This document shows positions 12,070 through 25,421 of a DNA stretch of 64,000 nucleotides, piece by piece (position 1 is the stretch's first letter; each line of letters begins with the position of its first letter). The stretch spans positions 15,138,501 to 15,202,500 of the forward strand of contig CP139771.1 in NCBI GenBank assembly GCA_034370585.1. Direction: 5' to 3'. Position numbers and translations under genes: made by a program. Under the pieces are notes generated by a model. That model saw only the letters and a program-made list of their open reading frames with translations. It was not told the origin of the DNA and made no database searches. This stretch comes from Fragaria x ananassa (Eukaryota > Streptophyta > Magnoliopsida > Rosales > Rosaceae).

Positions 12070-12212
12070 CTACTGGGTCGGAGGCAACTGCCTCTGCTGG
12101 TACCCCTGCCTGTCCTCCTGAGGTCGAGTACACTCCCTAACAAGGTGCCCCACCTGCCCACAACTGTAGCAAGCCTGAGTCTTTCGCTTGTTGCACTCCT
12201 TCAAAATATCAG
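12070..12212 (-). pseudogene. gag zinc-knuckle remnant
   Basis: Minus-strand frame with a perfect CCHC knuckle, CYSCGQVGHLVREC (CX2CX4HX4C, about 12130-12171), preceded by a basic DILKECNKRKTQ stretch. This is the nucleocapsid signature of LTR retrotransposon gag. It lies about 400 bp from the polypurine tract at 11680-11700, with no protease, reverse transcriptase or integrase between, so most of pol is deleted. The upstream residues of the open frame come from a different element that starts at 12213. Confidence 0.75.
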
Positions 12213-12437
12213 GTGCGGATGTCCGTACGGGTTTTCTGCCATTTTTCCACCATTCCGGCGCCGGCGACGCCATTTCTTCTCTTCGGCGTGATCCCAGACC
12301 TCCCCCGATGGTGTTGGAATGAAGAAGAAGTCAGGAGAGATCGTGATCGGAGGTCTGTGCAGCAATCTCACTCAGAACTTCACGACCGATCATGGTATAT
12401 ATATATATAGCCCTTCTCGGCTGCGGACATCCGCACC
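12213..12437. mobile_element. Small TIR element cutting the gag remnant
   Basis: About 225 bp bounded by GTGCGGATGTCCG (12213) and its complement CGGACATCCGCAC (12424-12436). It contains an (AT)n run at about 12395-12408. The gag-like frame is lost exactly at its left end, suggesting insertion into the retrotransposon. I could not define a target duplication. Confidence 0.5.
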
Positions 12438-12466
12438 AACGGTTTTGGTGCGGATTTCCATTTTTG

Positions 12467-12755
12467 TACCACTTTCCGATTGAATTTCCTCATCTCCATC
12501 GTCCAGTATCTAGATAATATTGTGTAGATCATCTCTGTAAAATTTTAGCCAATTTGGTGATCGTTAAGGCCCTCAAACTCGAGTTTTTCTGGTATGAACA
12601 CAACTGGACATAATTCAGTCCGTCCATTTGTTTTTCGAGTTTGAGGGCCTTAACGATCACCAAATTGGCTGAAATTTTGTAGAGATGATTTACACAATAT
12701 TATCTAGATACTTGACGGTGGAGATAAGGAAATTCGATCGAAAAGTGGTGCATTA
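12467..12755. repeat. Inverted repeat, ~115-bp arms
   Basis: Arms at about 12468-12582 and 12637-12752 match in inverted orientation, for example CTAGATAATATTGTGTA on the left against its complement on the right, and GGTGATCGTTAAGGCCCTCA against its complement. The loop is about 55 bp. This is a MITE or foldback remnant that would form a stable hairpin if transcribed. No flanking duplication seen. Confidence 0.7.
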
Positions 12756-14708
12756 GGGCTTTTTAGCTCCATCAAACATATACTTCAAGTAACGAGGCAA
12801 ACATTTAGTACTACAGGACCTAAATGACCACGTTTTTAGTTTTGATGCAATTGTAATTCGATCTAGTGCAAACCATAGCTGTTTTAAGTACAATGTATTG
12901 ATATTTTTTGTTCTAACCGCAGTCCATATGGAAGCGGCCCATACCAGATGCTCTCACAAATTATATGAAGTGGATTGTATTAGGTTTGAGCCCTAACCAA
13001 TACCATACCAACTTGTGCCCACCCCTACAAAAACTAATGTTTTTGCATCTTATTTGATCTTGGTAATTGGGTTTGGCATGTTGCACGGAAACCGAAACGA
13101 TACGATCCGATACGCGAAAACGTTAAAATCAAAATATAGTCCGATACGAAACGTGGAGGAAACATCAAAATTAAAATAAATATAATATTTATTATAATAA
13201 ATATAATTGAAAAAATAACATCAACAAAATAGTACACAATCAGAAGCAACAAATCCAAACCAAACCCACAATAATCCTCCAAAAACCAAACAAAATCCAC
13301 AAACCAAAAACCTAGAGACAGTGATACTAAACCAATTGGGTACCTGAAATTCATTAAACCCTAGCTCCAGTCCCAATTCACATTGACCCCCAAATCAGCC
13401 AAGCCCAGGAAAAAGACGAACTGGGTAAGCCTCAAAGCGCCGGGAATCGAAAACCCATAGTGGCGAAGATCGGATCAGAGATGAAATTTGGAAACTTTAA
13501 ATTGGGGGAGTTGCAGAAGAAAAGAGAGGAGAAATTTGAAAAGGGGGTGGGGGATTTTGGCGGGTAATTTTCTTTGGGGGGGGGGGGGGGGTTTAATCAG
13601 TGAAGGACAAGTTCACTGAAGGAGAGACGAAGAGAAGGATAATGGGGAAATGAAGACAGAAGGAGAAAGAGGGTTGCGCGAAGTGAATGACTGAGACAGA
13701 AGGGTTGAGCGACCTAATTCCTTTCTTTTTAGAGAAAGGTCAAATTCGCCCCCGTGTTTCAAAGACAATTACACAAAACGTTTTCATTAAAGGCGAAATA
13801 TGTTTTGGTGGCATTTCAGAATTATGCTTTTGTGGAAATGCGTTTTGGAGCGTTTCATTTACGAAACGTGAAATGTCAGTATTTTGGCGTTTCGGTGCAA
13901 CGTAACTTTGGCTTGATTCCTATTTATACCCATATATATGCTTTTACATTTTCCTTAATGTAAAGTCACCAATATGACTTGGTCTTACTAAGATTGAACA
14001 AATGTAGGATTTTATACATACTAGCTAGGGTTTAGACCTTTAATATTGATTTCACTGCATTGCGGAAGCTTTTAGCTTAACTTCTGAAAAAGGTTGTAGG
14101 CTTGTAGCCAAGGGACGTGAATTCTCCCCATTTCATTACTTCATTCGCGTCTGGTTTTACGCCGTTAGTTTCACAACTTCTGGTTTTGTTGAGTACTGGA
14201 GTTGAAACTATTGAATATAGCGGAAAGAGATTAAGCAAATGAATTGACATTTCTCAATTCATTGTTACATTAATCATGAGTTAAATAAACAATGGAAAAC
14301 AATACAAGAAAAGCACTCCACCACCTCTGCTCCATTCATTATAATTTAAATCAACAACTCTGTCTTTCTGCTGGAGCTGTTGTGCGTATATATTAAACAT
14401 ATCAGTGTGATTTTATTTACTTTCTGGGTTTGATTTTATAATGCAGGTTGCTTTGGATTGTAGTGCTTAGTGGAAGACAAGGGACACACCAGAAGCAAGG
14501 GAAAACGAATTCGTTACGTAATTCACGACATATTTTATAGACACACAAAGTCATCTGTGTATGGGTGAAAGAAAATGCATACATTACAGACCAAAGATCA
14601 CCATGTAGTATGTCAGCTAACTAAGTGATTTTTGTCATGACACTGCTTAGTTTTACAAGTTAATTAGATGCGTCATATTCTCCATATATATTTGTTTCAA
14701 ACCTGTCG

Positions 14709-14752
<44 letters not shown>

Positions 14753-15619
14753 TCAAATAAACTTGCTTGCTAGCTAGCATTATTCGATGAGTCAAGGGAA
14801 TAGACAGTTTCTTGAGGAATCGAGTTATATCGATCTTCTCATTACTTGGAGGGAGTATATGTGCTTTCAACTCTATTTTTTCTTATTTTATGAGTTATTT
14901 TTACCATTTTATTGTATTTACGAGGATACTGCGTTTATAGATTGATTGAAACAGTAAATCTGGCGATTAAATGCTATAACATGTTTGTTTGTTAAAACTA
15001 AGTGAGACTGTGCTAAATAAGGAGTCTAGTTTAATTAGTATCATGTTTGGTCAGTGTCAATGGGTATGAGCTTATTTAAATGTAACACCTTATTTTTATT
15101 CTTGCCTTCTTAAATGATGTTATGGTGAGTACTCAAATTAGTTACCCTTATATAATTAACACAATATTTATAGACCATAAAACAAGTGTGCAAAACCAAT
15201 CATGATGAGTTAATATTAGAACTTAAGGCAACACATGAGTTTATGACGGTCTTAAAAATAAGAAGGTGTTATGTAGTCTTAAGTACCAAAAATTCACTAG
15301 CTTCACGGCTTCACGTAGAGCATAAAAGTTTTTTTCTTATTTTTATCGAAACATAGTAAAAGGTTTTGATACGGATCTAAAAACTCCATTGAATGAAATG
15401 AGAGAGGCTCCAATTAGAGTTAATTACATCATGGAAATTCAGTTTGTTTTTTTCCTTTTATTGCAGTTTTACATCCAAGACAAGGCACCGGCCAATCAAA
15501 ACATGATTATTCCTCTTGTTTATCCAAGACAAGTCAATTAATTTCAAATTAATTATGTGCTCAGAAACGAAGCCTCTACACTTCATCAATCTGGGTTTGC
15601 TTGAAGCCATATTAATTAA
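12756..15619. other. Intergenic, no gene seen
   Basis: No supported gene. A homopolymer of about 16 G lies at 13576-13591, and an uninterrupted (TA)n run at 14712-14747. The block near 13740-13910 has GTTTCAAAG / GCGTTTCATTTACGAAACG motifs that look like an old repeat. The longest open frame, 106 codons on the minus strand near 13034-13354, is low in complexity and hydrophobic; I do not regard it as a gene. Confidence 0.4.
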
Positions 15620-16439
15620 GGAAAATGATTCTAGGCCTTATTAAGGCCTAAGATTTTAAACCTCAAATCTATGTGGCATGTCAAAGCATTTAGACACATC
15701 ACATATTAAAAATCTTATGTCATGTAATACTTAAGTATAAAGATCATCTTACCATTTGGTCCATTTCAAACGACGACTCTGATACATTTCAGTTTTTCAT
15801 TAGAAAATAAAACTATTTTAGCTTTCCTTCTTCTAAATATCTAATTAAATATAAAAATATAACATCAAAATAACATTATATTATATATTTATAATACATG
15901 TATATTTATAAGTAAAATACATGTATATTATATAAATAATCTGTATGTAAATCATTTAGAGAAATTATTTGTATATAAATTATTTTTTGGACGAATTATA
16001 GAAAATTTTGATGAATTATATCAGAATTATCTTATATTAGTGTTTTCTTTTTGATGAATTATAATTGCTTTTTGGACGAATTAGGGTAATTAGGGTTAGA
16101 GTTTATTTGACAAAACTAATTATTATTTAAAAAATAGTTAATCTTCATACTGATGTAAGAAACATTCCTTATATTATACATAATTAGTGGTTGCTATTAA
16201 TATGTAATATTTGTTTCCATTACCTAATAAAGTACATTAATATCATTGATACACTCCTTAAAATGTAAAAGGAAATAGAAATGGTAAAATTGGTAATGCA
16301 ATGTTTTAATTTGGCAAGATATATTATGTGGAATAAAAATAAATATTTTTATTTACTTACATGGCATGACACATAGGATTAAGACACATAGGATTAATGC
16401 CACAAATTTTAGGCCTTATTAAGGCATTCTAGCACTACC
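15620..16439. mobile_element. TIR element, MULE-like
   Basis: 820-bp element with termini GGAAAATGATTCTAGGCC and the complement of GGCATTCTAGCACTACC; the inverted similarity extends through CTTATTAAGGCCTAA. It is flanked by the 10-bp direct repeat TATTAATTAA (15610-15619 and 16440-16449). The interior is AT-rich and non-coding. The flanks are low in complexity, so the boundary is good but not certain. Confidence 0.6.
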
Positions 16440-16750
16440 TATTAATTAATTAGTTCCTCAACGAGCTAGCTAATTGAATTGGATCGATATAATTAAACTA
16501 TATACACATAGATCGACAGACTATGGTCATATATATATATATATATATAGTTGTCTATTTTTATTTACTTACATGGCATGACACATAAGATTAAAACACA
16601 TATGATTAATGCCACAAATTTTAGGTCTTATTAAGGCCTTCTAGCACTACCCATCAATTAATTAGTTCCTCAACGAGCTAGCTAATTGAATTGGATCGAT
16701 ATAATTAAACTATATACACAGATAGATCGACACACTATGGTCATATATAT
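16344..16750. repeat. Tandem duplication, ~205-bp unit
   Basis: 16344-16554 and 16555-16750 are direct copies with a few differences. Each contains the right end of the TIR element (TTAGG-CTTATTAAGGC), host flank (TTCCTCAACGAGCTAGCTAA) and an AT run. The duplication includes the element end, so it happened after the insertion; (AT)n at the junction could have promoted slippage or unequal exchange. Confidence 0.85.
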
Positions 16751-19700
16751 ACTATGTAGGCTGGGTTCCATACCCTCTTTTTCAAAAAAAAGAGAGAATA
16801 AATACAGAATATCGTACTTTCTTTGGGGTTTGCTATCAATTTAATCATCAAATAAAAGAACATATATATGAGCTGTGGAAGAAACTCACAACACTCACGT
16901 CTGGTGCTTATATAGGTTACAGTACATTTCGAAATATAATATATATGACAACTTCGCTAACCACTCGATCTGATTGGCCAGCAAAACTGATTGATCAGAT
17001 GAACTTCTAAAACATTAGTACGTCATTTGATATCTGATTTGTTTCGTACTCTAGCTTGTTCTAAATATACATATTTGATAATAGTTTTGAGAAGATATAT
17101 TATTTCGATCGGTTTACAAGCTAGCTAGAAAGTAGAAACACCATATACTAAAACATATTAATCTTTGTTCAATTGTACATTCTTTTATTTTGTCCAGCTT
17201 AACTAGACGCGCGCGGGGCAAAAGTTCATCCCTCACAAAACAAAACCATCACCTTCACCATCACCTTCCCTTTCGAGGAATGAAAACCATTCCCTCCTTC
17301 ATAAGTGATGACTATAAGTCATGCAAACACGAGTTCAGAAGAATCAGAAGGTGAATAAGGTTGTTGGCATGGAGTTTGAAAATGATATGCAATTACATAT
17401 ATAGCTGGCATGGATGATATAACATCTATACATACGTGTTTTTTTTTTTTTCCACACATGCTGAAATGTACATTTTCTAGCTTGGGTGTCCAATCGACAC
17501 AATATATTTGACCCAAATCTTGCAAATTAGAATAGTTGAAAATCAATTGATGAGTCCAACAAAGTAGCTAACTAGATTGATCGAGATATAAGTTGTCGAG
17601 GGATGAAGAGGAAGGACCATATATATTGTCGGTGCACGAAATAAAGTGTTGAAGTCGTTTGAGTAACATTCTTGACCAAATTTAATCGATTAAGGAGGAG
17701 ATCAATTCATGTACTTCTAATTTCTAAAACAAAAAATGAATGTACGTAAAACAAGGCCGTGTGACATGCCATCCACACCGGAGCTGCTAGCTGGTAGTTT
17801 CAATTTTTCTACATATATACCTAATCTCTTCTTCTTTTAACGATTATAATTTTTTGTTTAACCTTCTTGTCAGATGCAGATTCAAACTAGCTAGAATGAT
17901 GTTTCCAGCTGATGTCGTCTCACATGTTTGTTATGAATCATATACATAGAATATAAGCTAGGAGTTATACAATCACAGAATATGATCGAGTCAACTAATC
18001 ATATGGAAATTTTGGTACTCATTGTTCAATCTCAGTTAAAGGATAAGGTACTTTTTTTGAGTTTGAGTTTATTTATTGATCAAGAAACACCAATTAATGA
18101 AGTATAATTAACCGATGATATGTATTGTGCACGTATAGGTGACAATGTTTTAAAGCAAGGCCGTCTAACGAGTTTTCGGACCTTGGCTATATGCAGTGTT
18201 CTAAAACAAGGCCGCCCAACCTGCTTAGGCAACGCCTAGGTTCTACAAGTCTGTCATCCGCTCTAATAATGTCTAGCGAGTTTTCAAACCATGATAAGTG
18301 ATGATGAAAACTAATATATTTTGTAGACAAATTTTGAAGTTTCAATCCCAACCTAACTACATCGTCTTTGTAGATGGAGAAATGTAGTGTGGTCTGTATA
18401 GACATGGTTTGGGGTTCATAAATGCACGGGGATATGATGAGCACAGCCCATGAGGGTAGGCAGAAACCTTCCTTCTCAACCAGGTATGGTTTTGGTTCCC
18501 TATCGATCTATATTAGGTGTCTGTGAAGGTGAGCAGTAATTGGTGTGATTCCGTATTGCAAACTAATGAAACTATGCAATGCCGGGTCAGACATGGAGTT
18601 TCTTCGAATGGAGAATTTCAGACTACCTATGGATATCATTCAAATCGGAAAAGATGTTTTTGCTGCATACATAAATGCTCTACGTACCCATTGATCATTC
18701 AGCTGATCGAAATGGATATAATGTATTACTAGTGTAGGTGTTGTTCAACAGTTGAAATTGCATGAAAGATACACGGCAGAATGGATATATTGCTAACAAT
18801 ATATGTCAATTCTCATAAATGATAGGGCTGATCGATCACACTAGCAAGAGATCGAGATTGCCCTTATTGTATATTTGGGGTAATTCATGCATGAAAATCA
18901 TGAACATATTCAGTTTTTCTTTTACATAAAGATACAGCTGATGATATCTTTGAAAAATAAGTGAGTGAGTTTCAATAGGCGATTAAGCCATTATTTGGAT
19001 TTTTGTACTCAAAAGCTTCAAGCTTGATGACGAAGGTGGTTTATGTGGTTTTGCTATTCTACACAAGAAAAAAGCACACGAAACTTGGTGGAAACTTAAA
19101 CCCAATAAGCATAGACATGATGCATACCTAATTGCTTTCTCCACCGACTCAATGCAGTCTTGTAAAACATGATACGTACATTTCTACCAATTATGTATAT
19201 ATGACTGCTTTATCCCTGGCCGCCTGGCCAAAGACCATAGTCATCTACACCTTAATTACTATATCAACAAAACCCAGTACTTGTTCTACTGCATCAACAC
19301 TTATTATTTCTGTTTCCTCTTGTATTCTTATGCTAGTTTCAGTTTTTAGCCCGGCCAGTACGTATAGTTGAAGCATGGATCATGGCATTGTCTGGGTCTT
19401 CGAGTCATTTTTGTGTTTCTCATTCTGTCTGGTATGTGAATCTGACTGATCAGATGTACGTACTGATATGTGAACCCAGGCCAACAAAACCCGACTTGAC
19501 CGCCGATCGAGTTTCCCAGTTTAATTTATGGTCTACTGCAATATAATCCAGTCGACGCAGAAGAGTTTTCTGCTGCATGAATGTCTATACACTATAAATG
19601 CAAAATCAACTTGAAAGATAGATCAATACATGATCGACAAAAATGAAGCAAGGATCTTAATAATATATATCACGATTCTGTAAAATGATATGGAGCATTA

Positions 19701-21656
19701 TTGAGACAAAGTAAGTACATAATTGGCATGGGCAGATTGAAACATACTTATTGTTTCTTATCTCGTAATAATTTTTTTTAAGGTAATGACTTGCTGATGA
19801 TCATGATTTTATATCTAGTCTCCAATCTGCCTTTCATATGTATATGATCGATGTAATTAAGTAATCAGTAAACGACATTATCAGTTTAATTAAACTATAA
19901 TTTGGAACTCCAACATAACAATAGTTTCCTCTCTTATGTGATAATATTCCATTATTGTTGGCCGGTAAGATGCAGCTCTGTTAATTAAGTTTCGCTGCCG
20001 GACACATGCAGGTAGCTAGCTCAGGTGCAACTTTGATGTTATAAGCTAAATTATATCGATTAAAATACAAAAAGGATAATTAATATTGAAACCCAGAAAT
20101 TAAGTAAACAAATGTGAGAACACCGTTTAAGTTTTCGAAACTGTTTTGTAGACACAGTTTACTCGTATCCTTCGACTCTAGAGCAAAGATTATTGCAAGA
20201 ATTCAATATTTTGTATATATATATATATAACATATGTACAGCTTTTTTTTTTATATTAAATGAGGTTGTTATTTATACGGAAGAAGTTACAAGTTGTATG
20301 AATGATATAATCAAAAGCCACTAATAGACCATTTATAATTAACAAACATCAGACCAAAATGTCTGATCCTGGCCAAACTTCCTATTGTAGCTAAATCTCC
20401 TGTATACCATGGATCGGAGCTAGGAAAATGATCATCAAGAATTCAAGATCATAAGACTCAACCGACAAAGATCAACTTTTTGACAATATTGTTGATCTTT
20501 ATAGCAATGACCAAGCTTCATAGAAATGAGCGGCCTTGATTTTGTTACTGTATTTTTCATGACCAAGTTTACCAGATCAGAGTGGTCGTATAGGGTAACA
20601 GAAGTCCGCAGGCAAAGTTTCAGTTCATTTGCCTCAGCTCTGGAAAACAGCAAGAAATAACTCATAGCCAGGAAGCTAAACACTGGTTTCACTTTCTCAG
20701 TGTATTTCTTCGAAAGTGAGTTTAATGTTGCGTATGAAGCATCGTTCTCATACTAATTTCTGGAGCGAGGTCGACTCGACTCTGCAAATATTGCAGTTTG
20801 GTCTTTTATGTGAACTCGACCAAATCCGGGTTAACCGCCGAGCTTGCCCAGTTTATATTAATATATCAATCCAAATGATTGACCAAAACCCTAAACACGT
20901 TCACGACTATTTTGTTTTTCCAGTTTGTTTTATCTTTTCGAAAAACCAAAAAACATTAACAATTTTCTTTCTGTGAATGAACTCACACGAAACTGATATT
21001 AACCGTCGATTAGAGAAGAGCTCTGTTTAATTAATTAAACCTTGACTTTTAACCCAAACAAACTCCTCTGTTGACTCAAATGATTGGTGAATATAAAGCC
21101 TGGTTACTTAAATATTACACAAACAAGAGAGGTTAAGAATTAATAGAGGGGAAGGAATTGGGAGGATATCTACATTGAAATTAACCCCATCCCCCGCAAA
21201 TGCTACACTATTTTATGCCCTAAGTCAAATTAGGGATGTCCAACTCCAACACATATATGTCATTAGATTTTATGGTTTTGAAATTTTATATTTCCCCCAT
21301 ATCTGGTTTGATAGTTACATGAATCGGGGTACGTTCATGAACTCAATTTTCTTGTTTTTTTTTTTAATTTTTAAAACTATATACAGACGCCTTTCATTAG
21401 AACTCGATCGATTAAGCCTTAATACTACAACTTCATACAAACTCAACTTGCTTAAAAGGAAATCATAGATGGGATTTGATAACCTTTAAATGATCATTTT
21501 AATCATTTAAATATCATTTCAATCACTTTGTTACATATGGTTAACTGTTTGCATTTTCCATTTACAGTAAAAAAAGTTATAGATTCATAACTTCAGGTTT
21601 ATGCAAACAATGAGACTTGCAATTCTAATGTAATATTTGAACTTCAGGTTCATAAT
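16751..21656. other. Intergenic, no gene supported
   Basis: AT-rich DNA without a convincing gene. An 85-codon minus-strand frame at 20435-20692 has non-random composition (RAEANELKLCLRTS) and could be a decayed exon, but I cannot assign it. Near 18130-18300, a stretch with AAGGCCG and GCAACGCCTAGG motifs resembles termini of an old hAT-like element, and similar motifs occur near 29850-30040. Confidence 0.35.
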
Positions 21657-22334
21657 CAGTGGCGTAGCCAAAAACCATAATTAGGAGGGTCAAAATCTAT
21701 TGCATATTACAATGATTACTTTTATCAAAATCTCAATAGGTAACATATATTGTATGTATTGATTTTTTTTTTTTAATCAAAGATAAATCGGGTGCAGTTT
21801 TCATTCATCACAAACCAAAATGGTCATTACATACATTTTTATTAATTTTCTTTTAGATAAATTGTATATAATTATAGTAGTAGATTAATGAATCGACACT
21901 GCTTTGTTTCATAAATCTACCAAAATACAAAAGAAACAGTAGCAGCTTTCAACTTGTTTTTTGTAAATTAAATTATATAGACAAAAAAAACAATAGTATC
22001 CTCTCAAAAAAAAAAACTAGAGTAGAGCGGCACATAGAGAATACGAGAAGAAAATTTTAAAAAAAATGTTTATAAAATTACTGTTTCGATCAACTAGAGT
22101 CTTGTGCAGTTGGTGTAAATTATACATTGTGGGTAATTAGGCCAATGTTTAAACTAGTCTTTATCTTTGCTCCTTTGTTTTTTTGACGTAAGGGGTCAAC
22201 TTCAGACCAAAAAAAGAAAAAGATATAGGGGTCAAATGAGAAGGGTTTCTAACACATGGACCTATCAGAGCTTGATTTTCAAACACTGAGAGAGGTCAAA
22301 TGACCCTTCTGACCCCCCTTTAGCTACGCCCCTG
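21657..22334. mobile_element. hAT-type MITE
   Basis: 678-bp element with termini CAGTGGCGTAGCCA and the complement of TAGCTACGCCCCTG, the widespread plant hAT pattern. It is bounded by the exact 8-bp direct repeat TTCATAAT (21649-21656 and 22335-22342). Eight bp is the hAT duplication length. No transposase frame, so it is non-autonomous. Confidence 0.9.
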
Positions 22335-23184
22335 TTCATAATCTCGAAAATTTCAGGTTCGAGTATTATTAGTGAAACTTCTGGCTCACTAATATAAACA
22401 ATTTTAAACATAGAATTGATTAAATTTACAAGGATATCCACATATATTATAATATTATAATATTTTATAACAAATAAAATGTTCTCAGTCAAACTTTACA
22501 CAGCTGGAAATTACTCGGAACATACCTAAGGTCTCATCGTAATTTGTAAATGACAAACGAGAGAAAATAAAGAGTGTACTAGAACACTTGTACTAGCTAG
22601 TAGCAAGACTGAAAAGTAGAAAGACTTGCCTCTAGAGAGTAGAGACCTTCAAAAAGAACAAAGAAGAAGAAGGTGAGCATGACTAGGCATAGTTCTCCAC
22701 ATCCCTTTGTTCTAGGGTTAAGTATAGAGGGACGACGTAGACATTCATGGTTTCGAGAGGGAGAGAGAGTTGGATCATTGAAACATCTTTGGTGGTTGCT
22801 TTGACGTCCAAGGCCCGGCAACACCGTCTTTCCCGCCTTTTACGGAGGCGGACAAACCCAAAATTACCACCCAAACAAAACTCATCCCCAAAAAAAAAAA
22901 AAACAAAAAGTCAAACCTACCCTTTTTCCTCCCCCTTCTTCTCTATTTAACTTCTTCACCCCCAAAACCAAACCCCTCCTTCCCCCTCTCCCTCTCCCTC
23001 CCCACTCTCTCTTTCTCTCTTTCTCTTTCTCTTTCTCCTCTGCTTTTGCTTAGCTTTTACACACCACCGTCATCATACTCAACCTTTAACAGAACCCACA
23101 TTTATACCTACGACCCCCAAATCTCACTTCCTCCTTGCTTCTCTTTCCCTCTCTGTTTCTTAAAAACCAAGAAAAGACTACAAC
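22335..23184. other. bHLH upstream region and 5' leader
   Basis: Promoter and probable 5' UTR of the bHLH gene. From about 22910 the sequence becomes pyrimidine-rich, with long CT runs at 22976-23042, common in plant leaders. TCTATTTAAC near 22940 is a possible TATA-like element. No coding sequence here. Confidence 0.45.
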
Positions 23185-25421
23185 ATGGAGAACAACTTCT
23201 TCCTCAACGCCGGAATCCCGCCCTCGCTGCACTTTGAACCGGCGCAGTCAATGCCCTCGTGGCGTTCTTTGTCAACTGCAATGGACATTCAATCCGCCGA
23301 CCAGAATTGCTCGTCGGCGCGATCGCCGGAGTGCTTCTACAACCCCAACTGGGAAAAACACTCAACCGACCACCAAAATGTCCATTTCGAGTCTGCCCTG
23401 AGCTCAATGGTGTCGTCTCCGGTGGCCTCCAACTCCAACATCTCAAATGAAAGCGTTGTCATTAGAGAACTCATAGGGAAGCTCGGCAGCATTGGCAACA
23501 GTTCCAATGAGATCTCGGCGACCATTCCGGCTAACAATTCTTACATGGGCGGTGGAAATGGTAGCACCAACACTTCATGCTACAGCACTCCTCTGAATTC
23601 ACCTCCTAAGCTGAACTTGCCGATGATGGATCATTTGGCCAAGGAGAAGCTTCCCAGTTTGGGAAAGACTTCGATGCCATTGAACTCCAGCGTGGCGGAG
23701 TTCTCAGCTGATCCTGGATTTGCAGAGAGGGCGGCAAAGTTCTCGTGCTTCGGAAGCAGGAGTTTCAATAGTAGAACCAGCCAGCAGCTTGGAACTCACA
23801 CCAACAATTCTGAAGTGGTTTATAGATCTAATCAACTAATGGGAAATGGGAATAAACTCCCTAGAGTTTCGAGCAGTCCTTCTCTTAAGGCGCTTGGATC
23901 TCAGACAGAGCAGAGGAACTCACAATTGCCCAATTCTAGAGAAGAGTCCAAATCCACAGTAGTGTCTGAGCACCAAATGGGGGAGACAGGGATGGTACCT
24001 TCTTCTTCCACTGATTTGAGTTCCAGGAAAAGAAAAGCAGCTTCCAAGGGAAAAGCCAAGGACCCAATAAAGGTAAATTTATCTGCAACATGTCAAATTA
24101 TACCCAATTTCCCATTTTGATTTAGTCCCCTCCTCAGCATTTAATTTTGGACCATGACAATTACAGGTGGCTGAAGCTAGTGATGTTTCGGAATTGAATG
24201 CCAAGCGTTGCAAAGCAAACGAGAACGGGAACAATGAAGATGGCTCTGTTAAAGCAGAGGAAGACACAAAGGGAAGTACTAGTTCCGATGAGAAACAAGG
24301 TAAGACCGGTGCAAAGCCACCGGAGCCGCTCAAGGACTATATTCATGTACGAGCAAGAAGGGGCCAAGCCACTGACAGCCATAGTTTAGCCGAAAGGGTA
24401 AGTTCTAACTGGTTAGATTCTGTCTCGCCATTTTCATGGTTTCAAGCTTTATGCTGACAATGCGCGTGTTGAAATTCCTCAATAGGTTCGAAGAGAGAAG
24501 ATCAGCGAAAGAATGAAGCTTTTACAAGATCTTGTGCCGGGTTGCAACAAGGTGACCGGAAAGGCACTCATGCTAGATGAGATTATAAATTACGTGCAGT
24601 CATTACAGCGCCAAGTTGAGGTAAAAAAGTTTATAATTTTCAGTGATTGGATAAAGTCAAAGCCAATGATTTTTATGGCAGATTCCCTAATATGTTTATG
24701 AAATGCATGTTCTCTTTTGCAGTTTCTCTCCATGAAGTTGTCTTCTGTGAATACCAGGCTGGATTTTAACATGGATGCTCTAATGTCAAAAGAGGTAGGT
24801 TTGATGGTTTTATTCCCTCCACAAAACTAATGGCTCTCTATAATTTTTTTTTCTGTGTCTTTTTGGTTTCATACTAATTCTGAACTGGGGTTTCGCTGGT
24901 TTTAGATATTTCAACAACAAAGTAGTTCTTTGCCACACCCAATATTCCCATCAGATTCCTCGGCACAAGCCATTTATGGTCACCATCAAAATCCAGCACA
25001 TTGCTCAGTGGACCCTTTAGATTCTGCACTATGCCAAAGCCTTGGGATGCAATTACCTCCCCTTAATGCTTTTAGTGAAGCTATGCCTCAGGTAATTAGC
25101 CTCTGTTTCCATGGATTAAGTAAAAAAGTTTTTATCTTTTTACCCAGTTTGAGCAATTGTCTAACTGTGTCTTGTTTGTAATCATTCGCAGTATCCAGCA
25201 TTTGGTGAAGATGACCTGCAGACCATTGTGCAGATGGGTTTTGGCCAAAATACGAACAAGGAAACTGAGTTTCATGGTAAGTAAAAAAAAAAGAAAAAAA
25301 GAATTACTACTTCCTCAAATGGATCCCTCTACCTATATACAATGAATCATAGATTCATAATGGGAATGTGTATATTGGTGCAGGTTCAAACCAAGCGTCC
25401 CACATGAAAATTGAGCTCTGA
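23185..25421 (+). CDS. bHLH transcription factor, bHLH62/bHLH78-like
   Basis: Seven exons (23185-24072, 24167-24397, 24486-24620, 24723-24794, 24906-25091, 25192-25276, 25384-25421), all GT-AG and in phase, give 544 residues. The N-terminal half carries subfamily XII blocks: [26 protein letters not shown] and [23 protein letters not shown]. Then come [11 protein letters not shown], a likely nuclear signal, and the bHLH from about residue 350. Its basic region, [19 protein letters not shown], has the His-Glu-Arg set that reads G-box DNA. Helix 2 is [27 protein letters not shown]. It should act in the nucleus as a dimeric regulator; the closest relatives I know are Arabidopsis bHLH62 and bHLH78, related to the CIB-type factors. 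The start is the first ATG after a pyrimidine-rich leader. Confidence 0.93.

Noticed and set aside
13034..13354. 106-codon minus-strand hydrophobic frame
   Set aside because: Low-complexity I/F/V-rich translation of AT-rich DNA with no homology, start context or splicing partner.
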